From Chloroflexi bacterium bin125 (lineage in GTDB: Bacteria; Chloroflexota; Dehalococcoidia; Bin125), in NCBI GenBank assembly GCA_002239025.1, contig MPNM01000001.1:445026-509025 (forward strand): DNA of 64,000 nt, written 5' to 3'. The notes under the pieces were generated by a model. That model was given only the letters and a program-made list of their open reading frames with translations, was not told where the DNA came from and did no database searches. Shown here in pieces: positions 27,284 to 35,484 of this stretch. A program made the translations under genes and the position numbers. Every line of letters starts with the position of its first letter. Position 1 is the stretch's first letter.

Positions 27284-27289
27284 TCCGGC

Positions 27290-27706
27290 TTAGTCAAATG
27301 CGATCGTCGCCGCACCCCGCACCGAGCGGTCGCCCTGGGGATTGTCGATGTGGATTTCCAGATCGGCCATCCGTCGTCCATCCGCCTCGTAGGTGCGCGT
27401 GATTTCGCCGCCTAACGTCATTTCGGCGTTGTGTACATCGGGTCGGCGGTGGTTGAGCTGCAGGCGAGTGATCTGATTGCGGCCAAAGTGGCGGCGCAGA
27501 TATTGATCGAGGAAGCCCTGCTTCATGTTGCCCGGAATGATCGGTCCAGGTAGGCCCATCTTTTCTTTGGCGAACTCGGGATCGAGGAACTGTGGTCCTG
27601 CGTTGCCGGTCGCATTGCAGAACGCCACCACCTGATCTGTAGTCGGCGTGCGTTGCTCTGACGGAAGCTCGGTGCCCTCGCTGAGGGCGTCGTATTCCAA
27701 AGTCAT
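27290..27706 (-). CDS. MaoC-like hot-dog protein lacking the catalytic dyad
   Basis: A 138-residue paralogue of the next gene downstream. Its motif region reads GNAGPQF (34-40), again without the catalytic Asp and His. Shared features are GLPGPIIPGNMKQGFLDQYL, then LQLNHRRPDVHNAEMTLGGEI and a final GDRSVRGAATIAFD that matches GDRSVRSSAVVFLP of the paralogue. It lies between an N-terminal-half MaoC protein and its paralogue, an order that recalls the HadABC hydratase subunits. Confidence 0.7.
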   Translation of the reverse strand: MTLEYDALSEGTELPSEQRTPTTDQVVAFCNATGNAGPQFLDPEFAKEKMGLPGPIIPGNMKQGFLDQYLRRHFGRNQITRLQLNHRRPDVHNAEMTLGGEITRTYEADGRRMADLEIHIDNPQGDRSVRGAATIAFD

Positions 27707-27713
27707 TGTGCTC

Positions 27714-28184
27714 TTACTCCCCTGTGTGGCGCGCCTGGAAGTGCGTTACGGTCCTGCGCACACGAGCCACTTCGACATCGTCCTGGTTGGTATAGACCCA
27801 CTCGTGATTGATGAACAACGAGTGACCAACCCGGCCGCCGATCCGCTCCTGGATTTCCGCCAGCCTTGGCACGATGGTCATTTTGTCACCGAGATGAATG
27901 TCGGCCTTGACCTCCCAGGCGTCAGCCGCCATCAGCGCGCGCTCAGGCGCGTCGGGCACGTTCAACTGCCGCTGTGATGTGCTGGTCGTGAGCAGCGCGT
28001 ACGTCGGAATCGGATACGACGTGTCGCCCGACTCGACCGCAGCCATCAGCTCTTCATCATCCTCGTCCAGCGCGTGCATCAGGCGCAGGATCAGCTCTTT
28101 GTCAATGGTGACTTCCCGCGGCTCACCTTCGGTGCCGATGGCGGCCTCCATCGCGGGCGTGATCAGACTCTCGTCATCGCTCAT
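27714..28184 (-). CDS. MaoC/FAS1-type dehydratase N-terminal-domain protein
   Basis: Starting at the ATG at 28184 the product has 156 residues. It matches the non-catalytic N-terminal hot-dog domain of (R)-hydroxyacyl dehydratases: PTYALLTTSTS, then AADAWEVKADIHLGDKMTIVPRLAEIQER with GHSLFINHEWVYTNQ and a closing VARVRRTVTHFQ. In HadA-like proteins this half binds substrate while a partner supplies catalysis. Here both neighbouring partners lack the catalytic dyad. It is the first gene of the three. Confidence 0.72.
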   Translation of the reverse strand: MSDDESLITPAMEAAIGTEGEPREVTIDKELILRLMHALDEDDEELMAAVESGDTSYPIPTYALLTTSTSQRQLNVPDAPERALMAADAWEVKADIHLGDKMTIVPRLAEIQERIGGRVGHSLFINHEWVYTNQDDVEVARVRRTVTHFQARHTGE

Positions 28185-28279
28185 TGTGGACTCTCTTCTT
28201 AGGCCAATTCGTTGGCGCGAACAGACTCGAACCGATTCGCTCAAGTATCGCCCGCCAGCCACTCACGCGCTATCCGAGC

Positions 28280-28744
28280 CTAGTGGTTGGCTGGCTCGAA
28301 GAACCGATCGATGTCCTCGGCATGCTCCGGATAGTGTTCTAACACGACGCCGTCGACCATCCGATTGATCGTCTTGCCCTCGCCGAACCGAACAGAGTCG
28401 ACCTCGCCAACCGCTGCGGCGAACTCCTCATGCGCGCTGTCAAAGGCAGCCCGTGCCTCTTCGTAGCTCTGCTCGCCGCGTTCGGCGACGAATCCTGGAT
28501 TCCAGTCGTCAGGATCCGAGTAGTCCACGCCCTCGGGCGTTGGTCGCTGACCGGCGTTCATTCGCTCCACTCCTGCGGTCATCTCGGTCAACCAGCCATG
28601 CAGGTGTTGCAGCAACTGTGCCACCGACCACTCGCCGATCGCGCCCTCCCACTCGCCATGCGCATCATCGATCTTGCTCAACCGCTCATCCAATGTCTCT
28701 TTGGCCTCGGCCATCGCGGCCAACGTTGTGTCTCGGTCCGTCAT
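28280..28744 (-). CDS. DinB-like / ClbS-like four-helix protein
   Basis: A 154-residue, mostly helical protein. The opening TDRDTTLAAMAEAKETLDERLSKI, then EWSVAQLLQHLHGWLTEM and the later VLEHYPEHAEDID pattern match the DinB/DUF1706 superfamily, where paired histidines bind metal (here H48 or H50 and H138 or H142). Members include thiol-dependent S-transferases, mycothiol-type isomerases and the DNA-protecting ClbS. The exact role is unknown. It lies 31 nt downstream of the metallo-beta-lactamase-fold gene. Confidence 0.7.
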   Translation of the reverse strand: MTDRDTTLAAMAEAKETLDERLSKIDDAHGEWEGAIGEWSVAQLLQHLHGWLTEMTAGVERMNAGQRPTPEGVDYSDPDDWNPGFVAERGEQSYEEARAAFDSAHEEFAAAVGEVDSVRFGEGKTINRMVDGVVLEHYPEHAEDIDRFFEPANH

Positions 28745-28775
28745 GTCGACCCTCCAGTGATTGAGATCCGTGTTG

Positions 28776-29525
28776 TCAGTTGGGAAGAATCAGTCCGCCC
28801 GGCGTGCGACGTTCACCCGGCTGCACGCCTCGTTGCTCCAGCGTCTGCAGAATGAAGGGATTCTGCGCTCGCTCTGCGGCCAGCGTGGTTTGGTCCATGT
28901 GACCGGGGAGCACAATCGTCTCGTCGGGCAGCATCAGGAGCTTGTCGACGATCGACGACATCTCCTGGTTATAGTCGCCGCCGGGCAAATCGGTGCGTCC
29001 AATGCTTTGCTTGAACAGCGTGTCGCCCGAGAACAGCACACCATGCCCGTAGAAGCAGACTGACCCGCGTGTATGTCCCGGCGTGTGGATCACTTGGAGC
29101 TCTACGCCATCGACTTCGACTTTCTGCTCGTCGTCGATGTAATGATCGGGATCAGGCGGCTGCTCAACTTGCATCCCGCCTGTCAGACCGAGCCGCGCCG
29201 CCGACTCCGCCGTGCCTCGGAGAATGTCCAGATCGGCCTCATGCAGTAGAAACTGAGCATTGCTGTCCGACTGCACGCCCCGCACACCCAGCACGTGGTC
29301 AAGGTGGGCGTGGGAATTGGCAATCAGTTTGATCGTGACGCCCATCTCCGAGGCCATGTGCAGAATGTCATCGGCCTGTTCACCCGGGTCGATGCAGATC
29401 GCCTCGCCGGTTCGTCGGTTGCCGATGACCCAGCAGTTCTCCTGGAACGCGCCCACGATCAGGCCGCGGACTTCGATCTCATTGACAAACGGCTCTTCGC
29501 TAGTTTCCGGCTCGCGTTCACTCAT
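28776..29525 (-). CDS. Metallo-beta-lactamase-fold hydrolase (glyoxalase II-like)
   Basis: A 249-residue hydrolase with the zinc motif HAHLDH (72-77), the second ligands in HTPGHTRGSVCF, D in FSGDTLF, and the last histidine in LPGHMDQTTLAAERAQNPF. That pattern fits glyoxalase II-like thioesterases or persulfide dioxygenases. Its start codon lies 1 nt from the stop of the PAC2 gene, so the two are co-transcribed. I see no reason to call it a drug-resistance enzyme. Confidence 0.85.
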   Translation of the reverse strand: MSEREPETSEEPFVNEIEVRGLIVGAFQENCWVIGNRRTGEAICIDPGEQADDILHMASEMGVTIKLIANSHAHLDHVLGVRGVQSDSNAQFLLHEADLDILRGTAESAARLGLTGGMQVEQPPDPDHYIDDEQKVEVDGVELQVIHTPGHTRGSVCFYGHGVLFSGDTLFKQSIGRTDLPGGDYNQEMSSIVDKLLMLPDETIVLPGHMDQTTLAAERAQNPFILQTLEQRGVQPGERRTPGGLILPN

Positions 29526-29526
29526 G

Positions 29527-30423
29527 TCAGTTCGATTCGTCTCCCCGCAGGAGCCGATTCACCGCCTCCATGATGTCGTCGCTGTCCAGTGGTTCCGCTT
29601 CCATCTCGTCCGCAGGCGACTCCTCATCACTCTGAGCTTCCAGGTTGCGGACATAGTCGCGAATGTCGGGTTTGTCTTCGAGAGCGGAGTCGATCTGCGC
29701 TCGATAGCGCTCCTGCGCCCCATCGAGATGATGTAGATCGAGTTCAAGTGCAAACACGCGATCAAGCTCAGTCAACAGTGCCTTCGTCGCGCCGGGGTTG
29801 TGTCTTGAGGTCACATAGTGGGGCACCGACGCCCAGAATCCCATGTGTGGAATCTGAGCGATCCTGCAAGCGTCGCCAACTGACCCGACGATTCCCGTGG
29901 GACCCTCATACTTCGACGCCTGGAAACCGAACTGCTTCTGCCGTTCCGGGTTCGAGGAGCCACCCGACACCTTGGTCGGTCGCGTGTGCGCGACATCGGC
30001 CAGCAGCGCACCGATCGTGATCACTTCTTCCACTCCGGCCATCTCCGCAACCTGCAGGACGGCGCGGCAGTATCGGCGCCAGCGTAGGTCGGGCTCAGTG
30101 CCGAGGCCGACAATCAGATCATGCTCCGCCTGCGGCCGGCGCAGCACCGTGAAGTCGGTCACCGGCCAGACGACTTCGCGGCGCGCATTGTCGCCATCGA
30201 CCCACTTCACCGTCGGCCGATGTTCGCTAAAGACGAAGAAATCGTCCGGATCCAACGTTGCAACCGCCGCCGTTTGGTCGAGATTGCGAAGAAACCGCAC
30301 TGCGTCCGTGGCTGCTTCCGCCGCATCGTTCCAACCGAAAAACGCCAGCACGAGGATGGGCCGGCGCAAGTCGTCGGGTATCCCGTCGATCGTCAGCGCC
30401 TCATCGATGCGGTCGATGCTCAT
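29527..30423 (-). CDS. PAC2 family protein
   Basis: A 298-residue member of the PAC2 family, named after the eukaryotic proteasome assembly chaperone 2 and found mainly in archaea, Actinobacteria and Chloroflexota. Recognisable segments are PILVLAFFGWNDAAEAA near residue 23, DLIVGLGTEPDLRWR, ITIGALLADVAHTRP and IPHMGFWASVPHYVT. The C-terminus is acidic. Its function in bacteria is not settled. It is followed directly by the MBL-fold gene. Confidence 0.85.
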   Translation of the reverse strand: MSIDRIDEALTIDGIPDDLRRPILVLAFFGWNDAAEAATDAVRFLRNLDQTAAVATLDPDDFFVFSEHRPTVKWVDGDNARREVVWPVTDFTVLRRPQAEHDLIVGLGTEPDLRWRRYCRAVLQVAEMAGVEEVITIGALLADVAHTRPTKVSGGSSNPERQKQFGFQASKYEGPTGIVGSVGDACRIAQIPHMGFWASVPHYVTSRHNPGATKALLTELDRVFALELDLHHLDGAQERYRAQIDSALEDKPDIRDYVRNLEAQSDEESPADEMEAEPLDSDDIMEAVNRLLRGDESN

Positions 30424-30463
30424 GTACTGAGGGTAGCCGCTGCCGAGCGCGCTGGGCAGTCAA

Positions 30464-31423
30464 CTAGAGTTCCACCGCGCCGTACTTCTCGCGCAGCGCC
30501 GGTACGACCTCCTTGACGTAGACCGACAACGCCTCGTCACTCCAGGGAGCACGCAAGGCGACATTGACGCCCGCTGCGCCGGCGTCGCAGTACATCGAGA
30601 CTCGGTCAAAGGCATCCTCCGGCGTGCCCTGCAGCGCACCCTCCGAGACTCGATCAGCCTGATCGCCCCATTGCTCTTCCAGCTTCTGCCGCGCAATCTC
30701 GGCTTCAGCCTGCGTCGGGCTCAGGTTGAACTGCAGGTTGACCGTGCGGTCGATTGTGGCAGGATCGCGTCCCTGCTCACCACACCGGACATCGAGCACG
30801 CCCGACAGTCGGGCAAATTCCTCCGGGCCGATGTAGGGCACGTTCCAGCCGTCGCAATACTGCGCCGCCATGCGCAGTGTCTTGCGCTCGCCACGTCCGC
30901 CGATCCAGAGCGGCACATGCTCCTGCACCGGACCGGGCTCATTGGTCGCGTCGAGCGCGTTGTAGTGAATGCCTTCAAACGTCGTTCGCTCCTGCGAGAG
31001 CATGCCCTTGATGATCTGCGTGCCTTCTTCAAGCATCTCGAAGCGGGTCTTGAGGCTGGGCCAGCCGTAGCCGAAGCCCTCAAACTCCATCTGATGCCAG
31101 CCGGCTCCGAGGCCGGGTTCGATCCGGCCGTTGGAGATGTGGTCCAGGGTCATTAGCGACTTGGCCAGGTAGGCCGGATTTCGGTACGGGACACAGAAGA
31201 CCAGGCAACCAATCCGCACCCGCTCGGTCTCGGCCGCGATTGTCGCCATGCAAGTCAACGATTCAAAGTGGGGCGACATCCCGTCAACCGGCGGCGCCTC
31301 ATAGAAGTGATCCCAGACCGAAATCCAGTCCATTCCCTCGTCGTCGATCCAGCGCCACAGTTGGCGTAGGTCCGCCATCGTCACATTCTGTTGTCCGGTG
31401 TGAACACCAAATGAAACGGCCAT
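30464..31423 (-). CDS. LLM-class flavin oxidoreductase, probably F420-dependent
   Basis: A 319-residue bacterial-luciferase-like TIM-barrel protein. It begins SFGVHTGQQNVTMADLRQLW and contains WDHFYEAPPVDG, the TERVRIGCLVFCVPYRNPAYLAKS strand-loop, and RIEPGLGAGWHQMEFEGFGYGW-type sequence, all typical of the F420-using branch. The reaction is unknown; family members reduce or oxidise alcohols, sugars or amines. A homologous gene is at 51449-52321. It is transcribed towards the PAC2 gene, 40 nt away. Confidence 0.88.
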   Translation of the reverse strand: MAVSFGVHTGQQNVTMADLRQLWRWIDDEGMDWISVWDHFYEAPPVDGMSPHFESLTCMATIAAETERVRIGCLVFCVPYRNPAYLAKSLMTLDHISNGRIEPGLGAGWHQMEFEGFGYGWPSLKTRFEMLEEGTQIIKGMLSQERTTFEGIHYNALDATNEPGPVQEHVPLWIGGRGERKTLRMAAQYCDGWNVPYIGPEEFARLSGVLDVRCGEQGRDPATIDRTVNLQFNLSPTQAEAEIARQKLEEQWGDQADRVSEGALQGTPEDAFDRVSMYCDAGAAGVNVALRAPWSDEALSVYVKEVVPALREKYGAVEL

Positions 31424-31522
31424 CAGAATCCACTCCCATCAACGCCGACCAAAGCCGACGCACTCGCAGTCAGTGGAGGATAACGCCCACATCCCGCCGA
31501 GATGCCGCAATAGACTGAGCAC

Positions 31523-31861
31523 ATGACGACGCAGACGGAGAGTCAGGCGAAGCTGGAGCTGATTGTCGATCGAATCGTCGAGGGATTCGATCCGCACAGC
31601 GTGTGGCTGGTCGGCTATCGCGGCTACAGCCAACCCGACGACTTTTACCACGTAGATCTATTGGTCGTCTTGGACGAGGCCTGCCTTGCACGGTACGAGC
31701 ACCCAAGTACGGCGCTACGCAAGTGTTCGCGTGGCACGCAGATGGACGCCAGTTTCTTCGTGTCAACGCCCCAGAAATTCGCGGAGCGTAGGCACAGTGT
31801 CAACACAATGGACCATCTCGCGGGTTCTCGGGGCAAGGTGCTCTATGAACGGGGACGTTGA
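31523..31861 (+). CDS. MNT-like nucleotidyltransferase (degenerate active site)
   Basis: A 112-residue protein with the minimal nucleotidyltransferase pattern, but GSRARG...SDIDLLVV reads as GYRGYSQPDDFYHVDLLVV. The Gly-Ser is lost and the first catalytic Asp is His, while the second Asp (HVD) and a later MDASFF are kept. It overlaps the HEPN gene by 17 nt. In MNT/HEPN modules, MNT adds AMP groups to silence the HEPN toxin; here that chemistry may be weak or lost. Confidence 0.75.
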   Translation: MTTQTESQAKLELIVDRIVEGFDPHSVWLVGYRGYSQPDDFYHVDLLVVLDEACLARYEHPSTALRKCSRGTQMDASFFVSTPQKFAERRHSVNTMDHLAGSRGKVLYERGR

Positions 31862-32252
31862 AACCGAGTCCTCACCCGAGACGTGGTTGCGGTACGCAGA
31901 GTCCGATTTGTTGCTGACTACGGCCGCCCTCAACGGACAACGCAACGCTGGTGAAGTCTGCTTTCACGCTCAGCAAGCGACGGAAAAGGCGCTCAAGGCA
32001 TTGTTGGAGTTGCAGCAGGTCGAAGTGCCTCGCATCCACAATCTGGTTCAGCTCCATTCGCTTGTGGAAGCATCTCTCCACGTGCCCGTCAACCTAGATC
32101 GGCTAGAGCGACTAACGGACTTGCAGTCCGAGGCACGATACCCCGGCGATTGGCCGGAACCGACCGACGAGGAGGGACGGTGGTCTTCGGAAGTGGCCGC
32201 TACTGTGGTGCAGGCGGTCAAGGAGGCGTTCGAGGAGTCGGCGGAGTCGTAG
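31845..32252 (+). CDS. HEPN-domain protein, partner of the MNT-like protein
   Basis: A 135-residue helical protein with the HEPN core: DLLLTTAALN, then CFHAQQATEKALKALLELQ and IHNLVQLHSLVE (the H-x-L position), then EARYPGD. The ATG at 31845 lies inside the MNT gene. A clear RNase motif R-x(4-6)-H is not visible. The protein may work as the toxin of a type VII pair, or act only as a binding partner. It converges with the HhH-GPD gene, 2 nt away. Confidence 0.8.
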   Translation: MNGDVETESSPETWLRYAESDLLLTTAALNGQRNAGEVCFHAQQATEKALKALLELQQVEVPRIHNLVQLHSLVEASLHVPVNLDRLERLTDLQSEARYPGDWPEPTDEEGRWSSEVAATVVQAVKEAFEESAES

Positions 32253-32254
32253 GA

Positions 32255-32782
32255 TCAGTCAGGTAGTTCGACCGGAATCACTTCGCGCCATCCGGGGATG
32301 TCCATGCCGTAGTAGCGCGCCAGCAAGAGGATGGCGATTTTCTGCTTCGCCGGGCCGACTCCGGGCACCCCACCAAGTCGCTTCATGATCGTTTTCGCGT
32401 CGGGTTGGTTGTCCCAGATGTTCTCGGCGTTGTTGTCGAACTCGTCACGCACCATCGCGCAGGCGGCCTGCACGCGCTTGCCCATCGAGGCGGGGAATCG
32501 ATGGATTGCCGGCTTTTCACGGAAGATCGTCAGGAACTCATCCTCGTCCATCTCCGCAATCTGCGCCGGGTCGAGGTGGCCCAACCGTTGCTTGAGGTCG
32601 CGTGGACCGGAAAACGCTTTGGTCGAAGAAATCTGCTGGTCCAGCACGATCGCAATCAGCAGCGCGTTCGGATCATTGGCCAGCAGCGAGTTGGCGTCGT
32701 CGTCGTTGGTGAACTTGATGACCGGCGTCCCCGAGTCGGTGAACTCGGGTGCGAGATCGATGTACATCTCCGGGTTGCCCAT
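32255..32782 (-). CDS. HhH-GPD-type base-excision repair-like protein
   Basis: A 175-residue protein with a helix-hairpin-helix at residues 136-150 (LGGVPGVGPAKQKIA), the DNA-binding element of endonuclease III-type glycosylases. The segment VLDQQISSTKAFSGP (47-60) is typical of a small, uncharacterised HhH-GPD family of about 175-200 residues. No iron-sulfur cysteines are seen. The catalytic Lys and Asp of the GPD motif are not certain. It follows the glutamate dehydrogenase gene by 30 nt. Confidence 0.78.
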   Translation of the reverse strand: MGNPEMYIDLAPEFTDSGTPVIKFTNDDDANSLLANDPNALLIAIVLDQQISSTKAFSGPRDLKQRLGHLDPAQIAEMDEDEFLTIFREKPAIHRFPASMGKRVQAACAMVRDEFDNNAENIWDNQPDAKTIMKRLGGVPGVGPAKQKIAILLLARYYGMDIPGWREVIPVELPD

Positions 32783-32812
32783 GACGATTCTCCTTCAGTT
32801 GGTTTACCTGAG

Positions 32813-34210
32813 CTACGGGAAGAGCCCGAGGTCCAGATAACTCTGTGCGACCAATTCCAACGAGTACAGATACGAAGCGCAGCGTAGATCGGGAAGTTCC
32901 CGCTTGCGCCGTAGTGTCGAGATTCGGTCGTACGATTCGGCCATTGTCTGTGCAAGAGCGTCGTAGACGATATCCCGCTCGGACGGTCCACGCTCCAACT
33001 CCCAACGCTTCACCTCATCGATCAGCGCACCGGTGTGCTGTTCGATTGTGTCGAGCAGTCGTCGATTGTGCATTTCGGCGTTGCGACTCAGCATCCGATC
33101 GAACGAGACATGCGAGAGATTCTTGATCCACTCGAAATACGACACCGTGACGCCGCCCGCGTTCAGATACAGATCGGGAATCACGATGATGTCGCGCTTG
33201 CGTAGGATCCGATCAGCGTCAGGAGTAGTCGGTCCGTTTGCCGCTTCGGCGACGATCGATGCCTGTATCCGTTCGGCGTTGGCTGTTGTGATCTGATGTT
33301 CGAGCGCTGCCGGGACCAGGATGTCACAAGGCTGCTCGATCGTCTCCAGGGAATCGGCAAACACCTGTCCCGCTGGATAGCCAGCGATGCCGCCATGTTC
33401 CCATCGATGGGCCGTGACTTCTTCCAGGTCGAGGCCGTTTGGGTCGTAGACGCCGGCGTCGATTTCTGCGATTCCGACAATCCGGGCGCCATGCTCCGAG
33501 AGCTCGCGCGCGACGTGATAGCCAACATTGCCAAGCCCCTGCACGATCACACGCTTGCCGTCGAGCCCCGGTGAGAGTCCGTGGGTCTGATGAGGATCGC
33601 CAAGACACTGCATGATTCCATGAAACACGCCGAGACCAGTGGCCTCGCGGCGTCCCGGGATTCCGTGCAAGGACAGTGGCTTGCCCGTCACGCAACTCCA
33701 GTAGTTGATGTCGTGCGGATTAAGCGTGTGATAGGTATCAGCAATCCAGGCCATCTCACGCTCACCGGTGCCGTAGTCGGGTGCCGGGACGTCAACAGCC
33801 GGGCCAATGAAGTTGTGCGAATTCAGTTCGATCACCAGCCGTCGAGTGACGCGTTCGACGAACTCCGGCGAAGACTTGAACGGATCGATACAGACGCCAC
33901 CCTTTGCGCCGCCAAACGGCACATCGACGATGGCGCACTTGAACGTCATCAGGGCCGCGAGCCCCTTGACCTCTTCCGCGTCGACCATCGTCGAGTAGCG
34001 AATCCCACCCTTGGTCGGCAGTCGGTGGTGACTGTGCTGGGCGCGGTACGCTTCGATGACTTCGATCTCCCCATCGTCGTTCTCGACAGGGAAGGTCATC
34101 TGATAGACGTTGTTGCAGCTCTTGACCTGTTCCAGCAGGCGCGGATCATGTTTCGAATACTGAGCGGCCTGCTCGAAGTACTCAGTGAAATCGTCGTAGA
34201 GCGAGGCCAT
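32813..34210 (-). CDS. Glu/Leu/Phe/Val dehydrogenase
   Basis: NAD(P)-dependent oxidative deamination of an amino acid, most likely glutamate. The 465-residue product shows PTKGGIRYS, then MTFKCAIVDVPFGGAKGG with the catalytic lysine, and DVPAPDYGTG. The Rossmann fold follows as VIVQGLGNVGYHVARELSEHGARIVGIAEIDAG, then DILVPAALEHQITTANA. Length and motifs fit hexameric-type glutamate dehydrogenases. It lies 40 nt downstream of the acyl-CoA dehydrogenase on the same strand. Confidence 0.93.
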   Translation of the reverse strand: MASLYDDFTEYFEQAAQYSKHDPRLLEQVKSCNNVYQMTFPVENDDGEIEVIEAYRAQHSHHRLPTKGGIRYSTMVDAEEVKGLAALMTFKCAIVDVPFGGAKGGVCIDPFKSSPEFVERVTRRLVIELNSHNFIGPAVDVPAPDYGTGEREMAWIADTYHTLNPHDINYWSCVTGKPLSLHGIPGRREATGLGVFHGIMQCLGDPHQTHGLSPGLDGKRVIVQGLGNVGYHVARELSEHGARIVGIAEIDAGVYDPNGLDLEEVTAHRWEHGGIAGYPAGQVFADSLETIEQPCDILVPAALEHQITTANAERIQASIVAEAANGPTTPDADRILRKRDIIVIPDLYLNAGGVTVSYFEWIKNLSHVSFDRMLSRNAEMHNRRLLDTIEQHTGALIDEVKRWELERGPSERDIVYDALAQTMAESYDRISTLRRKRELPDLRCASYLYSLELVAQSYLDLGLFP

Positions 34211-34250
34211 CCGACGACTCCAACCTACGGCTCAGAGCTTCATTGGATTT

Positions 34251-35420
34251 CTAGGCGCGAGGCAAGCCCAGGCCGCGGGTGGCGATGATGCCGCGCTGAA
34301 TCTCGGACGATCCGCCCGCAATCGTGGCCGGCACCGAGGACATGTACTGCTCGGTAAACCAGCCCTGCATCTGCGCGTATGGGTCGCCCTTTCGGACCTG
34401 GCCGTAGCTGCCCATCGTGTTTACCCCGAAGCGGGCGAAGCGCTGCGACAGCTCCGACGAGAACATCTTCGCAACCGACGCCTCATGGTTCGGGGCCAAT
34501 CCACCTTGCTGCATCGACAGCACGCGCAAGGACAGCATCCGCGAAACTTCGATGTTGATCGCCGTATCGGCGACACCGAGCTTGGCTTCGCGACCCGTGG
34601 CAGGATTGTCGCCCAGGTAGCCGATGAAGTCCTCGAAGTTGCGTCGCAATGCGGCGCTACCGGAGAGAGCGCTGCGTTCGAAGTCCATCGTCGCCATGCC
34701 GACGTACCAACCGCGGTTCTCTTCGCCGACGCGATTCTCGACCGGCACACGAACGTCCTCAAAGAACACTTCGTTGAAGCCGTGTCCACCGAGCATGTTG
34801 ATCAACGGACGCACCGTAATGCCGGGCGTTTTCATGTCGACCAACAAGTATGTGATGCCGCGATGCTTGGGTGCATCGGGATCGGTGCGAACCAGGGCGA
34901 ACATCCAGTCCGCTCGGTGAGCGTTGGATGTCCAGATCTTCTGCCCGTTGATCACATAGTCGTCGCCGTCTTTGACGGCGCGTGTCTGCAGTGACGCCAG
35001 GTCCGAACCTGAACCCGGCTCGGAGTATCCCTGACACCAGGAAGCGCGAGAGTTGACGATGTCGTCCAGGAACTGACTCTTCTGATCGTCCGTACCGTAC
35101 ACGAGCAGGGTCGGGCCGACATAACCAACCGAGATCAGATCCGGACCGGGGACGCGATTGTAGGCGAGTTCCTCGTTGAAGATCGCCTGCTCGGCGAAGG
35201 ACAGACCCATCCCGCCGTGCTCGGTCGGCCAGGCCGGCGCCGTCCAACCCTTTTCCGCCAGCTTGGCGCGGATGCCCTTGGAGAATGCCCAGGCCTCGTC
35301 TGATCCCTCTTCGTCGTTGGAGACGTCGAGTCCGTTCCAATCCTCACCGAATTCTTCGCGGATCCATCCGCGAATCTCGTTCCGCCACGATTCCTGATCG
35401 GCGCTGAATTCAAAATCCAT
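34251..35420 (-). CDS. Acyl-CoA dehydrogenase family protein
   Basis: FAD-dependent alpha,beta-dehydrogenation of an acyl-CoA. The 389-residue product shows the order N-terminal helices, then WCQGYSEPGSGSDLASLQT and INGQKIWTSNAHRADW (the flavin-binding middle domain), and ends with IAGGSSEIQRGIIATRGLGLPR. The usual catalytic glutamate position cannot be assigned with certainty. The substrate is unknown. It is the first gene of the block with glutamate dehydrogenase and the HhH-GPD protein. Confidence 0.92.
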   Translation of the reverse strand: MDFEFSADQESWRNEIRGWIREEFGEDWNGLDVSNDEEGSDEAWAFSKGIRAKLAEKGWTAPAWPTEHGGMGLSFAEQAIFNEELAYNRVPGPDLISVGYVGPTLLVYGTDDQKSQFLDDIVNSRASWCQGYSEPGSGSDLASLQTRAVKDGDDYVINGQKIWTSNAHRADWMFALVRTDPDAPKHRGITYLLVDMKTPGITVRPLINMLGGHGFNEVFFEDVRVPVENRVGEENRGWYVGMATMDFERSALSGSAALRRNFEDFIGYLGDNPATGREAKLGVADTAINIEVSRMLSLRVLSMQQGGLAPNHEASVAKMFSSELSQRFARFGVNTMGSYGQVRKGDPYAQMQGWFTEQYMSSVPATIAGGSSEIQRGIIATRGLGLPRA

Positions 35421-35484
35421 CGTGAGTCCTCGCTGTTACTTGGGCTAACAGTCCCAGTCTACCTGCGACCTTCAGAATCTCACG

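Noticed and set aside
28776-29525. Beta-lactam resistance gene
   Set aside because: The motif order and C-terminal GHM...NPF pattern fit a glyoxalase II-like hydrolase, not a beta-lactamase; no signal peptide is seen.
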